A stretch of DNA of 64,000 bases, taken from the NCBI GenBank assembly GCA_946965045.2, contig OX337228.1, forward strand, positions 4,650,001 to 4,714,000. The letters are read 5' to 3'. The stretch's first letter is position 1. Each line of letters begins with the position of its first letter. This DNA comes from Epithemia pelagica. Lineage: Eukaryota; Bacillariophyta; Bacillariophyceae; Surirellales; Surirellaceae. The notes below the pieces were generated by a model that was given only the letters and a program-made list of their open reading frames with translations, ran no database searches and was not told the DNA's origin. A program made the translations under genes and the position numbers. This document shows, piece after piece, positions 32,480 through 43,842 of the stretch.

Positions 32480-34487
32480 TCAAGTCAATTGAGCGTAGCT
32501 CGTTTCAGCTTTGGCTTGATTGTTGTTCGGGTCTTCGTCACCTTCATGAATGGTAGAAATTTGTCGCTGATTGTAGTTCGGGTTGACTATGGCTGGAAGT
32601 GTCTCGGGCATAACAATGAGGTAGAGGACTGCAGGGATCATCGACAAGAACATAAGAATGAAGTAGGCTTCCTGGTACCCCAAATCCTCGGCTAGTGCTT
32701 CCCCCAAATATCCCGACACAGTGCCACCAATCGACATGGCTGCAGTCGTTAGACCAAGGGTCATGCTGAATCGCCCAGTTCCACCAGAAATATCAGACGT
32801 CACAAGAATGTACATGGTTCCAAAAACACCTGCTCCTACACCATCCAAAATCTGAGTGGACAGTATAACACAATTCAAACCAAAGCTCGCGGATTCACCA
32901 CGGATCATTAGCAGTAACGTCAACAAAAGGCATCGGACTGGGACAGAAAACAAACCGATCAAAAACAATCCTTTACGTCCATAAATACCAGAATAGGTAC
33001 CACAGACCTTGGCTGACACGACCATGAAAACTTGCGCCACAATAATGCAGAGACCCGACAACAAGATACCTTCACGCCCTGATCCAATTGCCAAAGTTTG
33101 CATCACAAGGGGCAAAACCGTTCCTGAAAGAAGAATAGCAAACAAAGATAAGAAGTCCGATAGTCGTCGACGGGAAAAACGAAGATGTGGGCGCATCCAT
33201 GCACAGAAAGAGCATTTTCTTTTCGAAACATACCATTGGCCATATGGAACAAAAAGACAATCAGAAGGAAGGTTAAGAGAGTGGGATCCCGGAGAACTCG
33301 CAAAGGAGAATCTGCCTGTAATTCGGGGGACGAAGCCGATCCTCCATTTTTCCTACTGCCTGGAGACGAAATCATTTCCCATCCAAAGTTGAAACTAGGT
33401 TGCGTATTGATAGGGTCTTTCTTGTTTTCGACTTTGTTCACAGCCACGTCACCGTTTTCTTCGTTTGGAGACGTTGGTGGTGAATACGGTTGTTCTGCCC
33501 CCGTTGATTCTTCTTTAACCAATCCTCGAGCTTCGTTGTGATCGATATCCCCCGGATTGATGCGAAACAAGAAGATCAAGAAGAGGACACAAGCAATGGG
33601 ACTAACAATAAACAATCCTCCGAGATGGGGATACAGCAGAACACCAAGCAGGCTTCCAACCAAAACAATAATGGCAGTACCCAAATGATTCATCATCTCA
33701 TTTATTGCCACCTGTTGGGTCATACCAGCAGCCCCAACAATTCCCTGAGTGATGCTGTTCAAACCTGGAGGAATGAATGATGTTACGGCTCCTTGCAAAA
33801 ACTTGATGACAATCATTAGGCGCAAGTTGGTTCCCCCATCTTGAGCAAACAAGGCCGTTATGACGGTGAACAAGGTGGTGGCGACACCGGCTGTGGCCAA
33901 CCATGCAATTTTGGAATCACTGTAGTCATAGAGATAACCAGCTGGTGTCTGGAATAGAAACTGGCTCATCCCAAAGACTGAGGATGGTGTGAGATGTGGT
34001 AAATCCATTCATCATTGAGCAGATTGGCAAAACTGACGTGACTGAATTTTGGGGTGAAGATCATGTTGTTAAAGAAAAGAGCTACGTACCGAAAAAAAGA
34101 ACTCCAGCTTGTTTTTCGGAATAGTTCTGAAAGCCAACATGTGTCAGACATAACAAAGAGTTGAAAGGAGAAACAACAGCAGGGACGGGCAACATACCTT
34201 GGAAACAATGAGAAAAGCCGACTGCATGTTAATCATAGTCAGCCCATCGCGCAGTTCTCCTAAAAAGAGAGAAGCCCAGCGAAGGAGTCCTCTGAAAGTC
34301 GTCATTTGTTCATTGAAAGGACATAGCATGCAGTGCAACGGCCAGCAACAAGACGCAACATCATGTGAGAAAGTATACTAGACGGACAGGGGAGCATTGC
34401 AAGTTAATTCACGAGGTTGATCCATTACCTGGCTTCTCGCTTAGCCACATTTTCCTGAGTAGGAAAGAATTCATCAAACCAGCCCAT
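32480..34487 (-). CDS. Major facilitator superfamily transporter, five exons
   Basis: Exons 34487-34429, 34291-34198, 34126-34090, 33977-33234 and 33123-32480 join to 525 residues. All introns (137, 71, 112 and 110 nt) have GT-AG ends and keep frame. The protein starts MGWFDEFFPTQENVAKREAR, then GLLRWASLFLGELRDGLTM, NYSEKQAGVLFFVFGMSQFLFQTPAGYLYD and about 12 hydrophobic segments in two halves. A charged central loop (NPGDIDHNEARGLVKEES...GSRKNGG) separates them, the usual MFS layout. The loop-2/3 stretch GYLYDYSDSKIAWL stands where the MFS motif A lies. The C-terminal tail is hydrophilic. Substrate not predictable. The first three exons are short and were found by splice-site reading. Confidence 0.8.
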
Positions 34488-35296
34488 CGTTTCCTACCCC
34501 AGTAAGGCAACTGCTTTCACAACCGCACTACTAATGCCAATAGGAATAGGAGACGGCAAACAGCGTTTGTATGTTGCTATCTTTCAACACTTTGCGAAAT
34601 GCGACGCATAGAAATAACGTGAAGGCTGTATCGACTTTGTTCGCTAATATTTATCCGACTCTTGCACGTGTTTGTTCTTTCGTACTTCTAAATAGTGGTA
34701 ACTGGGAGGATCTGGCTTGGACTAATTGACGCGGTATGCCGACGCGCGCTCCAACGTCTTGCCGAGATATTGTATCATTTTACTTAACGGATGAGTGAGC
34801 CGTTGAAACGGTCGACTACGAAAATAGAGCCCTGCCCACCTACAACCTACACCTACAATCACATCATCTGTACAATACAATACACTCCGCCAATCTTCAC
34901 CTACACAACCTACTGACTCCCTGTCATCCTGGCGGACACGCACGCCGAAATCTCGACTAGGTAGGTAGTCCTACCTCTACCTAGAGGTAGGTACCTACTC
35001 CTATTCCCTAAGGAGTACTAAACCATCGAATCAACAGGCTTTGTACAATTATGATGTGCATGTAACTCCACCTTTGTCAACACATGAGTCCTTTTCCAGC
35101 TAGGTAGCGTGGGTTTCCTTGGCAAGACCAGGTCAACAGCAGCAAGAACCACTGCATCGTGTTGTGGCGCTCGACATGGTCACGGACCCGGACTGCTCAC
35201 CGCAAGCGGAAGTATCGCCAACCACGAGAGACTCAAAATACGAACTGGAGGTTCTTCTTCCTCCGGTCGTTCTCGGCGTTCATAAGGTGTATTTCT
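34488..35296. other. Intergenic region with dense CCTAGG/GGTAGG motif cluster
   Basis: The stretch 34958-35019 holds several nested palindromes (CTACCTCTACCTAGAGGTAG, GTAGGTACCTAC) and ends CTATTCCCTAAGGAGTACT. No gene seen. Region 34500-34950 should carry the MFS promoter. Confidence 0.5.
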
Positions 35297-36360
35297 TTAG
35301 CGTCGTGCTACAAGAGCGCAAAAGAAAATGTTCCAAAAGATGGAAACCACACTAGTGTGCAAAACCCTCAGCTGCTGCGGCACAAATCGGAACGAGATAA
35401 GTTGACTCAGGGGCCAAAGCAAATACTGCGCCTTGATGGCGGCCAAAATATTACCAATGCCATTGGCTGTGATGGATTCAAAATTCGGAGCTAATCGTCA
35501 CAACGATACACAGTGCAATGAACAACGGGTTGGTGCATCATCCTCTCATACATTGTTCAGCAGAAGGGTGGCAGCTTACCTTTGCCATACGCAATAGCGG
35601 AACAAAGTTCGTATGCATAAAAGTACATGGGATAATACATGAAAACACCAATGGATTGGTCCAAGGCAAGTTCGGCTCCAATGCGTTGACTGTTTGTCAG
35701 TCGTCTGGACAGTTGTAACCGTTCTCCAAAGCGAGCTGCAGTACCGTACCATACATGAAGGAAAGGCGCATTGAACAAGAATCCAGTCAACATAAAACTG
35801 ATTGTACGAGGGACATCGTAAACAAATGATTTCCCCACAACAGACGCAGACGAGGAGGAGAGGGCAGACAAAAGCTGAGACAAGACATCCCCCAAACCTT
35901 GTACAATCGCTGCAGAAATAGACTTGGTGATTTTGGGTTTTTCGTTCAAAAGTCTCATGTAAGTGACGAGCAAAGAGCTCAAGAGACGGCGAATCGATGG
36001 AACATGTAATCTGGGTACTTTTCTCTCATTCCAAACACCTCCGTAATCTGCCGTCGCCGTTACTGTCGACGAACGAGTAAGTAACTCTGTGGCGTTGCTT
36101 GTGGGAACATAGTACGCGGGCTTTTGAGTGGACACGGCCTCCGCCTGTTGTAGAGGAGACAAAATAAACAAGAGTTGGGTGCCACCACCCCTAATACGGC
36201 CACATGGTGGTGCTGGTGCATGAGAAGATGGACATGGATATGCAGAAGAACTGCTTCCAGGAAGGCTGGCGAAAGCTTTGGCATTCGCCAGAAACAACAG
36301 AGCGAATACAGCGCAAAGACGGCAGAATCTCATAGAACAACCATTGGTGAAACGATTCAT
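35297..36360 (-). CDS. Mpv17/PMP22-family membrane protein, likely plastid-targeted, two exons
   Basis: Exons 36360-35580 and 35466-35297 (113-nt intron, GTAAGC donor, CATCACAG acceptor) give 316 residues. Family features in order: YMRLLNEKPKITKSISAAIVQGLGDVLSQ, DVPRTISFMLTGFLFNAPFLHVWY, a DQSIGVFMYYPMYFYAYE segment, and in exon 2 IKAQYLLWPLSQLISFRFVPQQLR with the hallmark W-P...F..VP. These are small four-helix channel-like proteins of organelle inner membranes. The N-terminus (MRFCRLCAVFALLFLANAKAFASLP) is a signal peptide ending AKAF-ASLP, close to the diatom ASAFAP import motif, pointing to the plastid. An alternative start is Met10 at 36333. Without exon 2 the conserved C-terminal motif would be missing. 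Confidence 0.85.
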
Positions 36361-37083
36361 GTTTCTTTAAGGTGTCAACGGGGATGCATGGCAAAGAAAT
36401 CGTTGAATGGTTGATCGAGTGTCGAATGTTTCATCAGCAATTGTGCACTTTACTTGCTCGTAATTGCATTGCAAAGATTCCTATTGATCGCCACATTGAC
36501 GAAGTTGATGAGATGTGGAATGAGATCGTTGGCAATGTTCCAACTCATTTCGTGCGACTGACATACCCCGAAAAAGTCCACGTCATGAATTCTGGGCATT
36601 TCTCTAGTAGTGTACTCGTACTCGTATTTCGTACTCGTACTCGTATGGTGTATGGTGCCCACAAAGATTATCCAGAATGAATGTCGGAACGACACGTCTA
36701 CGTTTAATACCTAAGTACCAGTGAAGAACAAGGCATCTGTCCCATCGCCCATGAAAAACCCGAAAGCTACTACTCCTACCTCTCGAGGCTCCGCTACTCT
36801 AGGGAAGTAGGAGTATTATGAGAAGGACTACCTAGGTAGTTAGCTTGTTGATAAATACTCCTAGTCAAGAAGAGAGGAGTAACAAGAAGTCAAGTGGTTT
36901 GGAATTGCCGCAATTCCCTCGATACTCAAATGATCATTGACTCTTGTGGCCTTAATAGCATAGCAAACCTCTGTGAAGGGACACTGCAAACCAACTGCGC
37001 TTGCAGCATTTGCCATTGAAATCCAAAAGCCGTCTCGATGACCTACTGAGGCGACAACTGCGCATGAGGACTGAGGGCGTTCA
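36361..37083. other. Intergenic region with ACTCGT repeats and CCTAGG motifs
   Basis: Between 36612 and 36644 the unit TACTCG recurs about five times. At 36770-36865 the recurrent motif appears again: CTACTCCTACC, GTAGGAGTATT, CTACCTAGGTAG (a palindrome) and ATACTCCTAG. No gene recognised. Confidence 0.5.
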
Positions 37084-38395
37084 TCAAGAAAGGGAAATGT
37101 TTTGAGGTTCTTGGTCGCGTTGCTCTTTTCGTTCTTTTTGTATCATGTGCTGGAGATAAAATTCCCCAGCTTTGTAGGAACTGCGGACCAATGGTCCGCT
37201 TGCAACATATTTGAATCCAAGGTCTTGCCCAACCTTTTTGAAGTACTCAAATTTTTCCGGCGTGACATACTCCACCACACTTAGGTGTCGCTCCGTGGGA
37301 CGAAGGTATTGCCCGAACGTTACCACATCGACGTCAATATTTCGTAAGTCTTTCATTGTTTGGACGACTTCATCATCTGTTTCTCCCAATCCCAGCATAA
37401 GACTTGTTTTGGTGTACAACGATGGTGTGGTTTCTTTGGCATGTGCCAACGTGCACAGACTTTGTCGGTAATTTGCTCGAGTGTCTCGTACGAATGGTTG
37501 CAATCGTTCTACCGTTTCCATATTGTGCGCATATACATCCAAACCAGATCGTGCCAAGGTGGCTACCGAATTCTGTGCCCCCTGAAAATCCGATACCAAA
37601 CACTCGACTAGCAATTCTGGCTTCTTCATCTTGAGCAACTCGACCGTGTGGGCAAAATGTTGGGCCCCGCCATCGGGCAAGTCATCACGATCTACCGATG
37701 TCAGTACAATGTAGTCCACGCCCCATTTTACCACGGCCTCCGCTGTCTGAAAAGGTTCAAAGGGGTCGGGTGGAGGAGGCGTGCTGGCCGTATTGACAGC
37801 ACAAAACATGCAACCACGAGTACTGTTGAAAAGAGATAAACCGTGAGCATGAGCATACAATGCATGATCTAAATAGAAACGATTTAGCATTGAGAATTCA
37901 GGCGAAAGCCAGATGTTCTTTAATAACGTACCATGTATCACCAAGGAGCATGATGGTCCCCGTTCCTCCATTCCAACATTCCCCAATGTTGGGACACTGT
38001 GCTTCTTCACATACTGTATTCAAGTTGAGATTCTGCAAGGATTCTTTCACGACACTGTATCTCGAGTCCGGCCTCTGTGAAGGTCCCGGGACTTTGAACC
38101 AATCTGGTCTCCCCAACGGCATTTCAGCGCCCACCTTGGGTCGTCGTAGATCGTCATCATCGCCCCTTGTGCTTTGCATAGAACGAGGCATATCCACTCC
38201 TCCACCACCAGTTGAACCGTCACCACGACGCTCGATGTACGAAGCACCAGGAGCATTTTCTGGATTGTCCGTCATGGTTGTCATCTGTGCTGGACTAGAT
38301 GGTCGTTGTTTGTTGCCTCCAGAGGCAGCAATCCAACCCAAACTACCTTGAACCTGGGAGAGAACTCCTAATACGAAACACAGTCTTTTCACCAT
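37084..38395 (-). CDS. lipA: Lipoyl synthase, probably plastid form, two exons
   Basis: Exons 38395-37932 and 37822-37084 (109-nt intron) give 400 residues. This radical SAM enzyme inserts two sulfurs into protein-bound octanoyl groups to make lipoate for dehydrogenase complexes. The auxiliary [4Fe-4S] cluster motif [12 protein letters not shown] gives Cys129, 134 and 140. The radical-SAM triad CTRGCMFC gives Cys155, 159 and 162, with Cys155 split across the intron. SSYKAGEF near the C-terminus provides the conserved RSSY serine. [15 protein letters not shown] and LMLGLGET are further family signatures. The N-terminus [25 protein letters not shown] looks like a signal peptide followed by an aromatic residue, the diatom plastid-import pattern; plastid lipoate would serve plastid pyruvate dehydrogenase. 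Confidence 0.93.
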
Positions 38396-38473
38396 AGTTT
38401 CACTTCAGTTTTCCAAGGACAGGCAGGTATGACTACTGTTACATCGAATTTCCGAAGAAATGATCCATTCCAT

Positions 38474-38780
38474 TCAGATCTTCGCCATCATCACCACTTG
38501 GTCCCCAATCAAGTGGGCGTCTGTTCTCGATCCAAGTGGTACGTCATCCGTCATCGTAAACTTTTCGGTCGACTTTGGATCACGTTAAAGTCGCGGTTTG
38601 GGGAATTGTCACACCATAAATAACTTCTTGTCTTGTCACTCCTCTAGACACCGACACGTGTCCGTTGGCCGCAAAAATACAGCCATCCAATGTCAACGGC
38701 TTCGTGCACCTTGGCGCACGTAGTGGACTTATTATTCGGTTAAGAAGAGCCTGCCTGCGACAAACAGCTGCCATTGTCAT
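38474..38780 (-). CDS. Candidate small gene with mitochondrial-type presequence (tentative)
   Basis: From ATG 38780 a short frame begins MTMAAVCRRQALLNRIISPL with Arg and hydrophobic residues and no acids for 30 positions, as in mitochondrial presequences. If an intron (weak GTGTCT donor, CCAAAG acceptor, about 85 nt) is removed, the frame continues TEKFTMTDDVPLGSRTDAHL to a stop at 38474, giving about 75 residues. It lies between lipoyl synthase and the next gene. No family recognised and the splice sites are weak. Confidence 0.25.
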
Positions 38781-39077
38781 AAATATTTCCTATAGTTTAT
38801 GCTTGGCTGGCGGCTCTTTCGGCTCCTTTTTTCGCTCAACACCTGCATGCGCTCTCAAATAACCCACCAAAAAATTCCCATCCTCTGTTCTCTGGTTCAC
38901 TCGAGCAGACGACGCACCCTTGTTGGATCTCTGGATCGATCTCAAACATCCGTTGCAAAGTCTGGAAACCCAATTCACTGTGGGGAGGGTATTATTTACA
39001 ATAAGCCATACTGTGTTGAGTTGTCGTTGCAGACCGTTTGTCAACTAGAACGAGATTTGCTCGTTGAATAACCAACA

Positions 39078-40204
39078 ATGAGCACCGGCACAAGATTTCT
39101 GACTATTCTAACTCTGGCATGGACCACTTTTTTGTCTTTGGCCGAGTTGACACCAGATAGAAGTACCACCACTGTCGTGAATTCGTCGCCTGTTGAGCGA
39201 TCGCTTTCGAACTATGGTTACATGCATTTCGACCGATGCTTCCGAACGAAAATTGTGGAGAATAACGATGATGACGGCAATTCGTACTTCTACAATGGAG
39301 CTTACCGGTCTCAAAGCACGTTATACCTTGCGTACCGGCTTTGCAGTGATTGTGGCTGTTCCGATGGAGCAACATCCTTTGTGATGGAGGCAGGGCAAGT
39401 ATTACAGGAACAAATTGAATATGCAAGTGATTATTGCAACGCATGCTCCAACCAATGTCGAAGGCGGCGATTGGAAGATCAGCAGGAAGATGAAAATCAG
39501 AATGGAAACAATGGTGCAAATTACTACGCCGACTGCGATACATGTGTGGACCAATGCAGTCCATTGCTTAACAATTACTATGAAGGCTACGACGAAACTG
39601 AGTACCTGGATTGCCAGGAAGCTTACGCCGACGAGGATGGTGTTCAATACTATTCGGGTCCAGCCTGTGATTCGGAAGGACTGCTGACGATTGGACTTTA
39701 TTATGATGGTACGTTGATGTTAAGACAAGAAATCTTGAGAGCCTTTCCTTCGGAAACTAATCAACTGTAACGGATCTAGACGAATGCACTGTGAAGAAGG
39801 ACTCCGGTTCCGACGATTCTGGAGGCTATGGTGGGAAGTTTTCCAGAAACACGTTCCTTTCACTGGAGGATATGTGCATCTCCTGTGACAGTGGTATGTG
39901 TGACAACATGGAGCAAGGCTTTGAGTGTGTGGAAGGCTACAACGCAAACGCAAATGTGGAAGATGATATGAAAGTGTGCAAGACCTACAAGAAGGTGACC
40001 AAAGAATGGACCTATGCTTCGCCTAAACGCAATTATCATATTGCTCTTTTGGTCTTTGCGTTGTTTTTGGTGGTGCTGTTTTGTGCTGGCGCCTACACAT
40101 ACTTTGTCCGACACAAGAGAGCTGCCGCGGAAAAAGAACTTCACGAGACCTCGGCCATGGCCGACGAAACGCCCACAAAAGCTGAGTACGCTGAACTCAC
40201 CTAG
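39078..40204 (+). CDS. Unknown Cys-rich type I membrane protein, two exons
   Basis: Exons 39078-39708 and 39780-40204 (71-nt intron with GTACGT donor and ATCTAG acceptor) join to 351 residues through GLYYD-DECTVKK. The signal peptide is MSTGTRFLTILTLAWTTFLSLA. The ectodomain is acidic and rich in Cys pairs (LCSDCGCSDG, YCNACSNQC, CDTCVDQC, MCISCDSGMC). One membrane segment follows (YHIALLVFALFLVVLFCAGAY), with a short tail RHKRAAAEKELHETSAMADE. The Cys spacing does not match EGF or another common module I know. Similar proteins are typical of diatom secretory systems; function unknown. Confidence 0.7.
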
Positions 40205-40521
40205 ATGGAGCACCCAGTCACGGCGAACAATGCCGATCCATTTGAATACTAATTCTATTGCACTCTTCTCTGTTAACAACTGAATCGCTGATCTTTCTAC
40301 TATCAATGTGATCATATTATACAATTATAACCAGCAGATACAGACTATCTCCTAGGGAACTTAACTATCCTGAAACAGTAGTATCGTGCTAGATTTTCGA
40401 TAAAGGTACTGGAGAAAAAGGATATGTAAAAGGCGGAATTTATACGTAGACTTAATCGTTTAGTTGAGAGGCTTGGAACAACAGTCGGATGCTTTAGAAC
40501 TTAGGAGAGACTTGCTGTGTT
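40205..40521. other. Convergent intergenic region
   Basis: 317 bp between two stop codons, AT-rich at the left; contains CTCCTAGGGA at 40350-40359. No gene. Confidence 0.5.
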
Positions 40522-41019
40522 TTACGACGCGGCAGCAACCGGATCGGGTTGCGACGAGTTAGCAGGTGGAGCATCTTCGCTTGTTTTCTTTTCGTCATCT
40601 TTGGCGGTTCCCATGAGACCGGCCACATCCTTGTGCATACTAGAGAATGCATCGGCAGCATCGTCACTAACAATCTTATCTCCACGCATAAAGTCTCGGA
40701 CCGCATAGGAGGCTTCTTGGAACCAATTGCCAACCTGCTTCATACCCGAGTCCACGTTCTCGGGAGGATCTCCAACCACTGAATGTACTGAAGCCCCAAC
40801 CGACATAAGTGTATCATGGACCGTTTCGTGGTATCCACAATGGCTGGGACCACCTTCATCCCATTCGGGAGACGGTTCCACATCTTCATGGTCTTCATCA
40901 TCGTGATGATCTCCGGATGTATCGTGGTTCTCCATGGGTTTCATCACACCCACAGCGCCCGTGTTGGTCGTTGCCTCTGTGCTGCTGGCCGCAGCGGGCT
41001 TCGATTCTTCCGTCGACAT
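40522..41019 (-). CDS. Unknown small acidic protein
   Basis: 165 residues from ATG 41019 (MSTEESKPAAASSTEATTN); the frame is open to 41175 but that part reads like a 5' UTR. Highly acidic with HHDDEDHEDVEPSPEWDEGG. The second half has an amphipathic character (ETVHDTLMSVGASVHSVVGD, MKQVGNWFQEASYAVRDFMR), ending in Ala/Pro/Ser. No membrane segment or known domain. Alternating hydrophobic residues in the second half may form lipid-binding helices; this is speculation. Confidence 0.55.
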   Translation of the reverse strand: MSTEESKPAAASSTEATTNTGAVGVMKPMENHDTSGDHHDDEDHEDVEPSPEWDEGGPSHCGYHETVHDTLMSVGASVHSVVGDPPENVDSGMKQVGNWFQEASYAVRDFMRGDKIVSDDAADAFSSMHKDVAGLMGTAKDDEKKTSEDAPPANSSQPDPVAAAS

Positions 41020-41625
41020 GGTGGGAAAACCTTGCCAAATACTTGATATCGAAACAGGGCCTCTCACGAAATGTCGGAGCGCTTTGTAGCTTTTCAGAAA
41101 AAGGAAATCAAATATCCGCTCTGCCACCGAGAAAGTTCCCTGAAATGGAAAAAGATGAAGGGAGTGCTTGCGCATCCACGGTTTAATTAAAATGATATCA
41201 ATTATTGTTATCTAGCACACCCATCGCCAATCTAACGGATGGATGTCTTAAATTTCCATGTCAGGAAGTCTTACAAGTTACAAGCAATTATCAAATCAGG
41301 ATTTGTCCTGGCTTGCTTGGATGCAGAAATTCGACAGATGCCACCAATCTGTTCTGCGACTGAGAATCAAAAATGGACTGTGGGTTGTGGGGACTGGAAA
41401 TTGGGGGGGGGGATGATGGGGGACTGCTTCAAACACCGAGGAGAGACCCAATCGCGTCGCCACTTCACGACAAGGCAAACAAACGCGACGGAGGAAAAAG
41501 CAACCACTGAGCTGTCGAATGTTAAGAGAAAGCTCTGATAGACTCGGACAACCCTTCATCCTGTCAATTTCCAATTCATGTGTGTGTGTCAAACGGAGGC
41601 TGAGGGACAAAGCTCAATTCCGCCT
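41020..41625. other. Intergenic region with poly-G run
   Basis: No convincing gene. A run of ten guanines sits at 41404-41413, a likely hypervariable or assembly-sensitive site. Confidence 0.5.
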
Positions 41626-43044
41626 TTATTCGGGCGATCTACTTCTCGACCTGGACCTCGACCGTCGATTCTCGTCTCGTCGAGTTGACTGTTCACGTCT
41701 TCGTGATCTTTGATGTGAACGCACTCGTTGGCGTTCGTCGTAGATATGCTCTGTGTTAGCCTTGTGCTCGTCAGTATCTTGATTCGCTTCGCCATCCGTG
41801 TCATCGGATCCTTGGATGGCATCGGGATGAACACCACCCTGGTGATATCGACGCAAGGCAACGTTAATGTACCTTCCTTGATACTGACGTGATCCTCTGC
41901 CAATATAAATCGTTCCTCCAGGACTGAGACGACCAGAGAAGGACGATGCAGCTGGTTCTCCAATGGCAGCAGCATCACCAATATCGTCAACCAACACTCC
42001 TCCTCGACTGGTGTGGCTGTCATCGGAGCTCGCATGGGTCTGTTCATCATAGCTGAATGTGGCGTTGCCGGTAGAATTAACCTCCACATCCAATGAGCTC
42101 TCCTCATCCATTTTTGATTCGCGAGACTGTTGTTGCTGTTGTTCCGACTGCGATTCGTGTGCAGCATTCGACAGACCTGGCGACGTTGAAGCGGTCAGAG
42201 GACGTCTTCTGGTGGTAGTAGCCGTAGATAAAGCGGTGGAGACCGCTTCTCCGGGGGGCTGCGCCTGTGGTTTTTTGTCTTCACTGGCAGTGCTAGATTC
42301 CTCTGGAGATCCACCACTCCTTGTAGCCGTAGCCGCTGCCTCTAGCTGACTTACGGGTGGTGCCATTGTGAGCAGTGTCGTGATTGCTTCGCCGCCTGAC
42401 GGTTCGGGAGCCGCGGCAGGAGCAGCAGAGGAAGAAGAGCCAGGACAATCCAAGTTATCGGATTCCTGATCCGTTGTTGTTTTGGATGTTGCTGGAGCTG
42501 CTGCCACTGTGAATGCTGGTACCGAGTTGACGGCCCGTGAGAGTGCTGCTGCTACTGTTCCCGCCCCTGCTGTCGTACGGATAGCACTGCTGTCACGGGA
42601 ACGGATGCTTTCCACTTCGAAATCTTCCATTTCGCTTCCAGAGTTCACCGTGGCAGTATCACTTCGTACTGCTTCTGAGCGATCGGACAAGGGCGCATGA
42701 AAACGAGGAGATGAAAGGCTAGCCCCCGTAGACGTAGAGGATGCGGTTGTTGATCGTTGACGGCTGTCGTGCACATTCGGTCCATCTCGTCGGGACCATA
42801 CACCGCGATGTTCTAATGGAGATTGCTGTTGCTGCTGGGATCGTTGTCCTCCATTGTTGTGTTGCTGGTGGTGATGATGACTGTGAGGAGGCCTTGTTCG
42901 GCGGTGTCGGTGCGCTTGCCCATGATGGTGGTGGTTATCATGGCGACGATTCACATTTTGTCCATGGCGACCAGGAGAGGACGATGAGGAATCGCCCTCA
43001 GATGTTCGATTTGGATTGAAGTCTCGATTGCTCCGATCTGCCAT
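41626..43044 (-). CDS. Low-complexity protein with C-terminal RS domain
   Basis: 472 residues from ATG 43044 (MADRSNRDF). The N-terminus is His/Gln/Arg-rich, the middle Ala/Ser/Thr-rich, and the C-terminus has alternating Arg-Ser (RRSRSRSRSRSPE), like RS domains of splicing-associated proteins. No RRM is visible. One ordered-looking patch, GGTIYIGRGSRQYQGRYINV, precedes the RS tail (about residue 390) and may be a short binding motif. A role in RNA processing is inferred from the RS tail only. Divergent with the tentative gene at 43246. Confidence 0.6.
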   Translation of the reverse strand: MADRSNRDFNPNRTSEGDSSSSSPGRHGQNVNRRHDNHHHHGQAHRHRRTRPPHSHHHHQQHNNGGQRSQQQQQSPLEHRGVWSRRDGPNVHDSRQRSTTASSTSTGASLSSPRFHAPLSDRSEAVRSDTATVNSGSEMEDFEVESIRSRDSSAIRTTAGAGTVAAALSRAVNSVPAFTVAAAPATSKTTTDQESDNLDCPGSSSSAAPAAAPEPSGGEAITTLLTMAPPVSQLEAAATATRSGGSPEESSTASEDKKPQAQPPGEAVSTALSTATTTRRRPLTASTSPGLSNAAHESQSEQQQQQSRESKMDEESSLDVEVNSTGNATFSYDEQTHASSDDSHTSRGGVLVDDIGDAAAIGEPAASSFSGRLSPGGTIYIGRGSRQYQGRYINVALRRYHQGGVHPDAIQGSDDTDGEANQDTDEHKANTEHIYDERQRVRSHQRSRRREQSTRRDENRRSRSRSRSRSPE

Positions 43045-43245
43045 TTCCAGTGGACAGACCTCGTGCAATCTCTAAAACCACGTACTTGGGCTATGACTTG
43101 TTGTGATTAGAGTCGTTAAGAAGCGAATTGTCTAGAGGTCCAGTGGTGGGGAGGCCACAATGCCTTTCTAATTTCGCTTTCTTTTCGTCCTGTTTGTTTG
43201 GTTTATCCTTTGCCGCAGCTTCCAATTGCCATCCCAGATTCCAGG

Positions 43246-43842
43246 ATGGCTTGTCTTTGGAAACAGCCAACAAAAACAACACGTGCAAAAGAAGCAAGGC
43301 TTGAAGTTTTGCGGCAGTTTCTTGCCAAGAATGACAAGGATGATGGGTGTGTGTTTTTCGAGAAAGACACGCAGGACGGTGACGTCAACACTACGTCACG
43401 ATCCGAAAGTGAAGCCATCTGCCGACTGCAACACGACATGGGAGAGGCCATTCGCCATTCCCCCAGAATTATTGGAAAAAGTACAGTAAAACGAGAAAAG
43501 TTGAAGTACGATGTTCGCACCCTCTCAAAAGAGCAGCTGTCTTCAACTAGCGACAATAATCATCGACATCGACAATCGACCCATTGGATTCATCGCCATT
43601 ACCGCTACCACCTGTCGGAAGTCGGAAGACCACCCATCATCATCATCATCCATCGATCTATCCAGTCCGCTGTCCACAGATCACAGATGTCTTGTGTGTT
43701 GGTGCCGTGTGAACCAGTACCCGCCGGCCACAGCAGATATGCAGAAAATGCCAGGTCAACAAAACAGTTGTTGGTTTTAGTTGCTTGTCTTTTTATTCGG
43801 AGTGACAAGTATTTGGGTCTTGTCTTTCTTGTTCGGATATAG
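43246..43842 (+). CDS. Tentative gene, possibly the first exon of a longer transcript
   Basis: From ATG 43246 (MACLWKQPTKTTRAKEARLE) the first 100 residues are charged and plausible (LEVLRQFLAKNDKDDGCVFF, RLQHDMGEAIRHSPRIIGKS). The second half (IIIIIHRSI, His/Arg runs) reads like non-coding sequence, so an intron near 43560 is possible. Downstream plus-strand frames at 43781-44104 (LLVFLFGVTSIWVLSFLFGY, then Cys/Ser-rich) and 44164-44373 (VPFVLGTNYWRHSIVWANEL) also look protein-like. I could not connect them with sound splice sites. Confidence 0.3.
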   Translation: MACLWKQPTKTTRAKEARLEVLRQFLAKNDKDDGCVFFEKDTQDGDVNTTSRSESEAICRLQHDMGEAIRHSPRIIGKSTVKREKLKYDVRTLSKEQLSSTSDNNHRHRQSTHWIHRHYRYHLSEVGRPPIIIIIHRSIQSAVHRSQMSCVLVPCEPVPAGHSRYAENARSTKQLLVLVACLFIRSDKYLGLVFLVRI

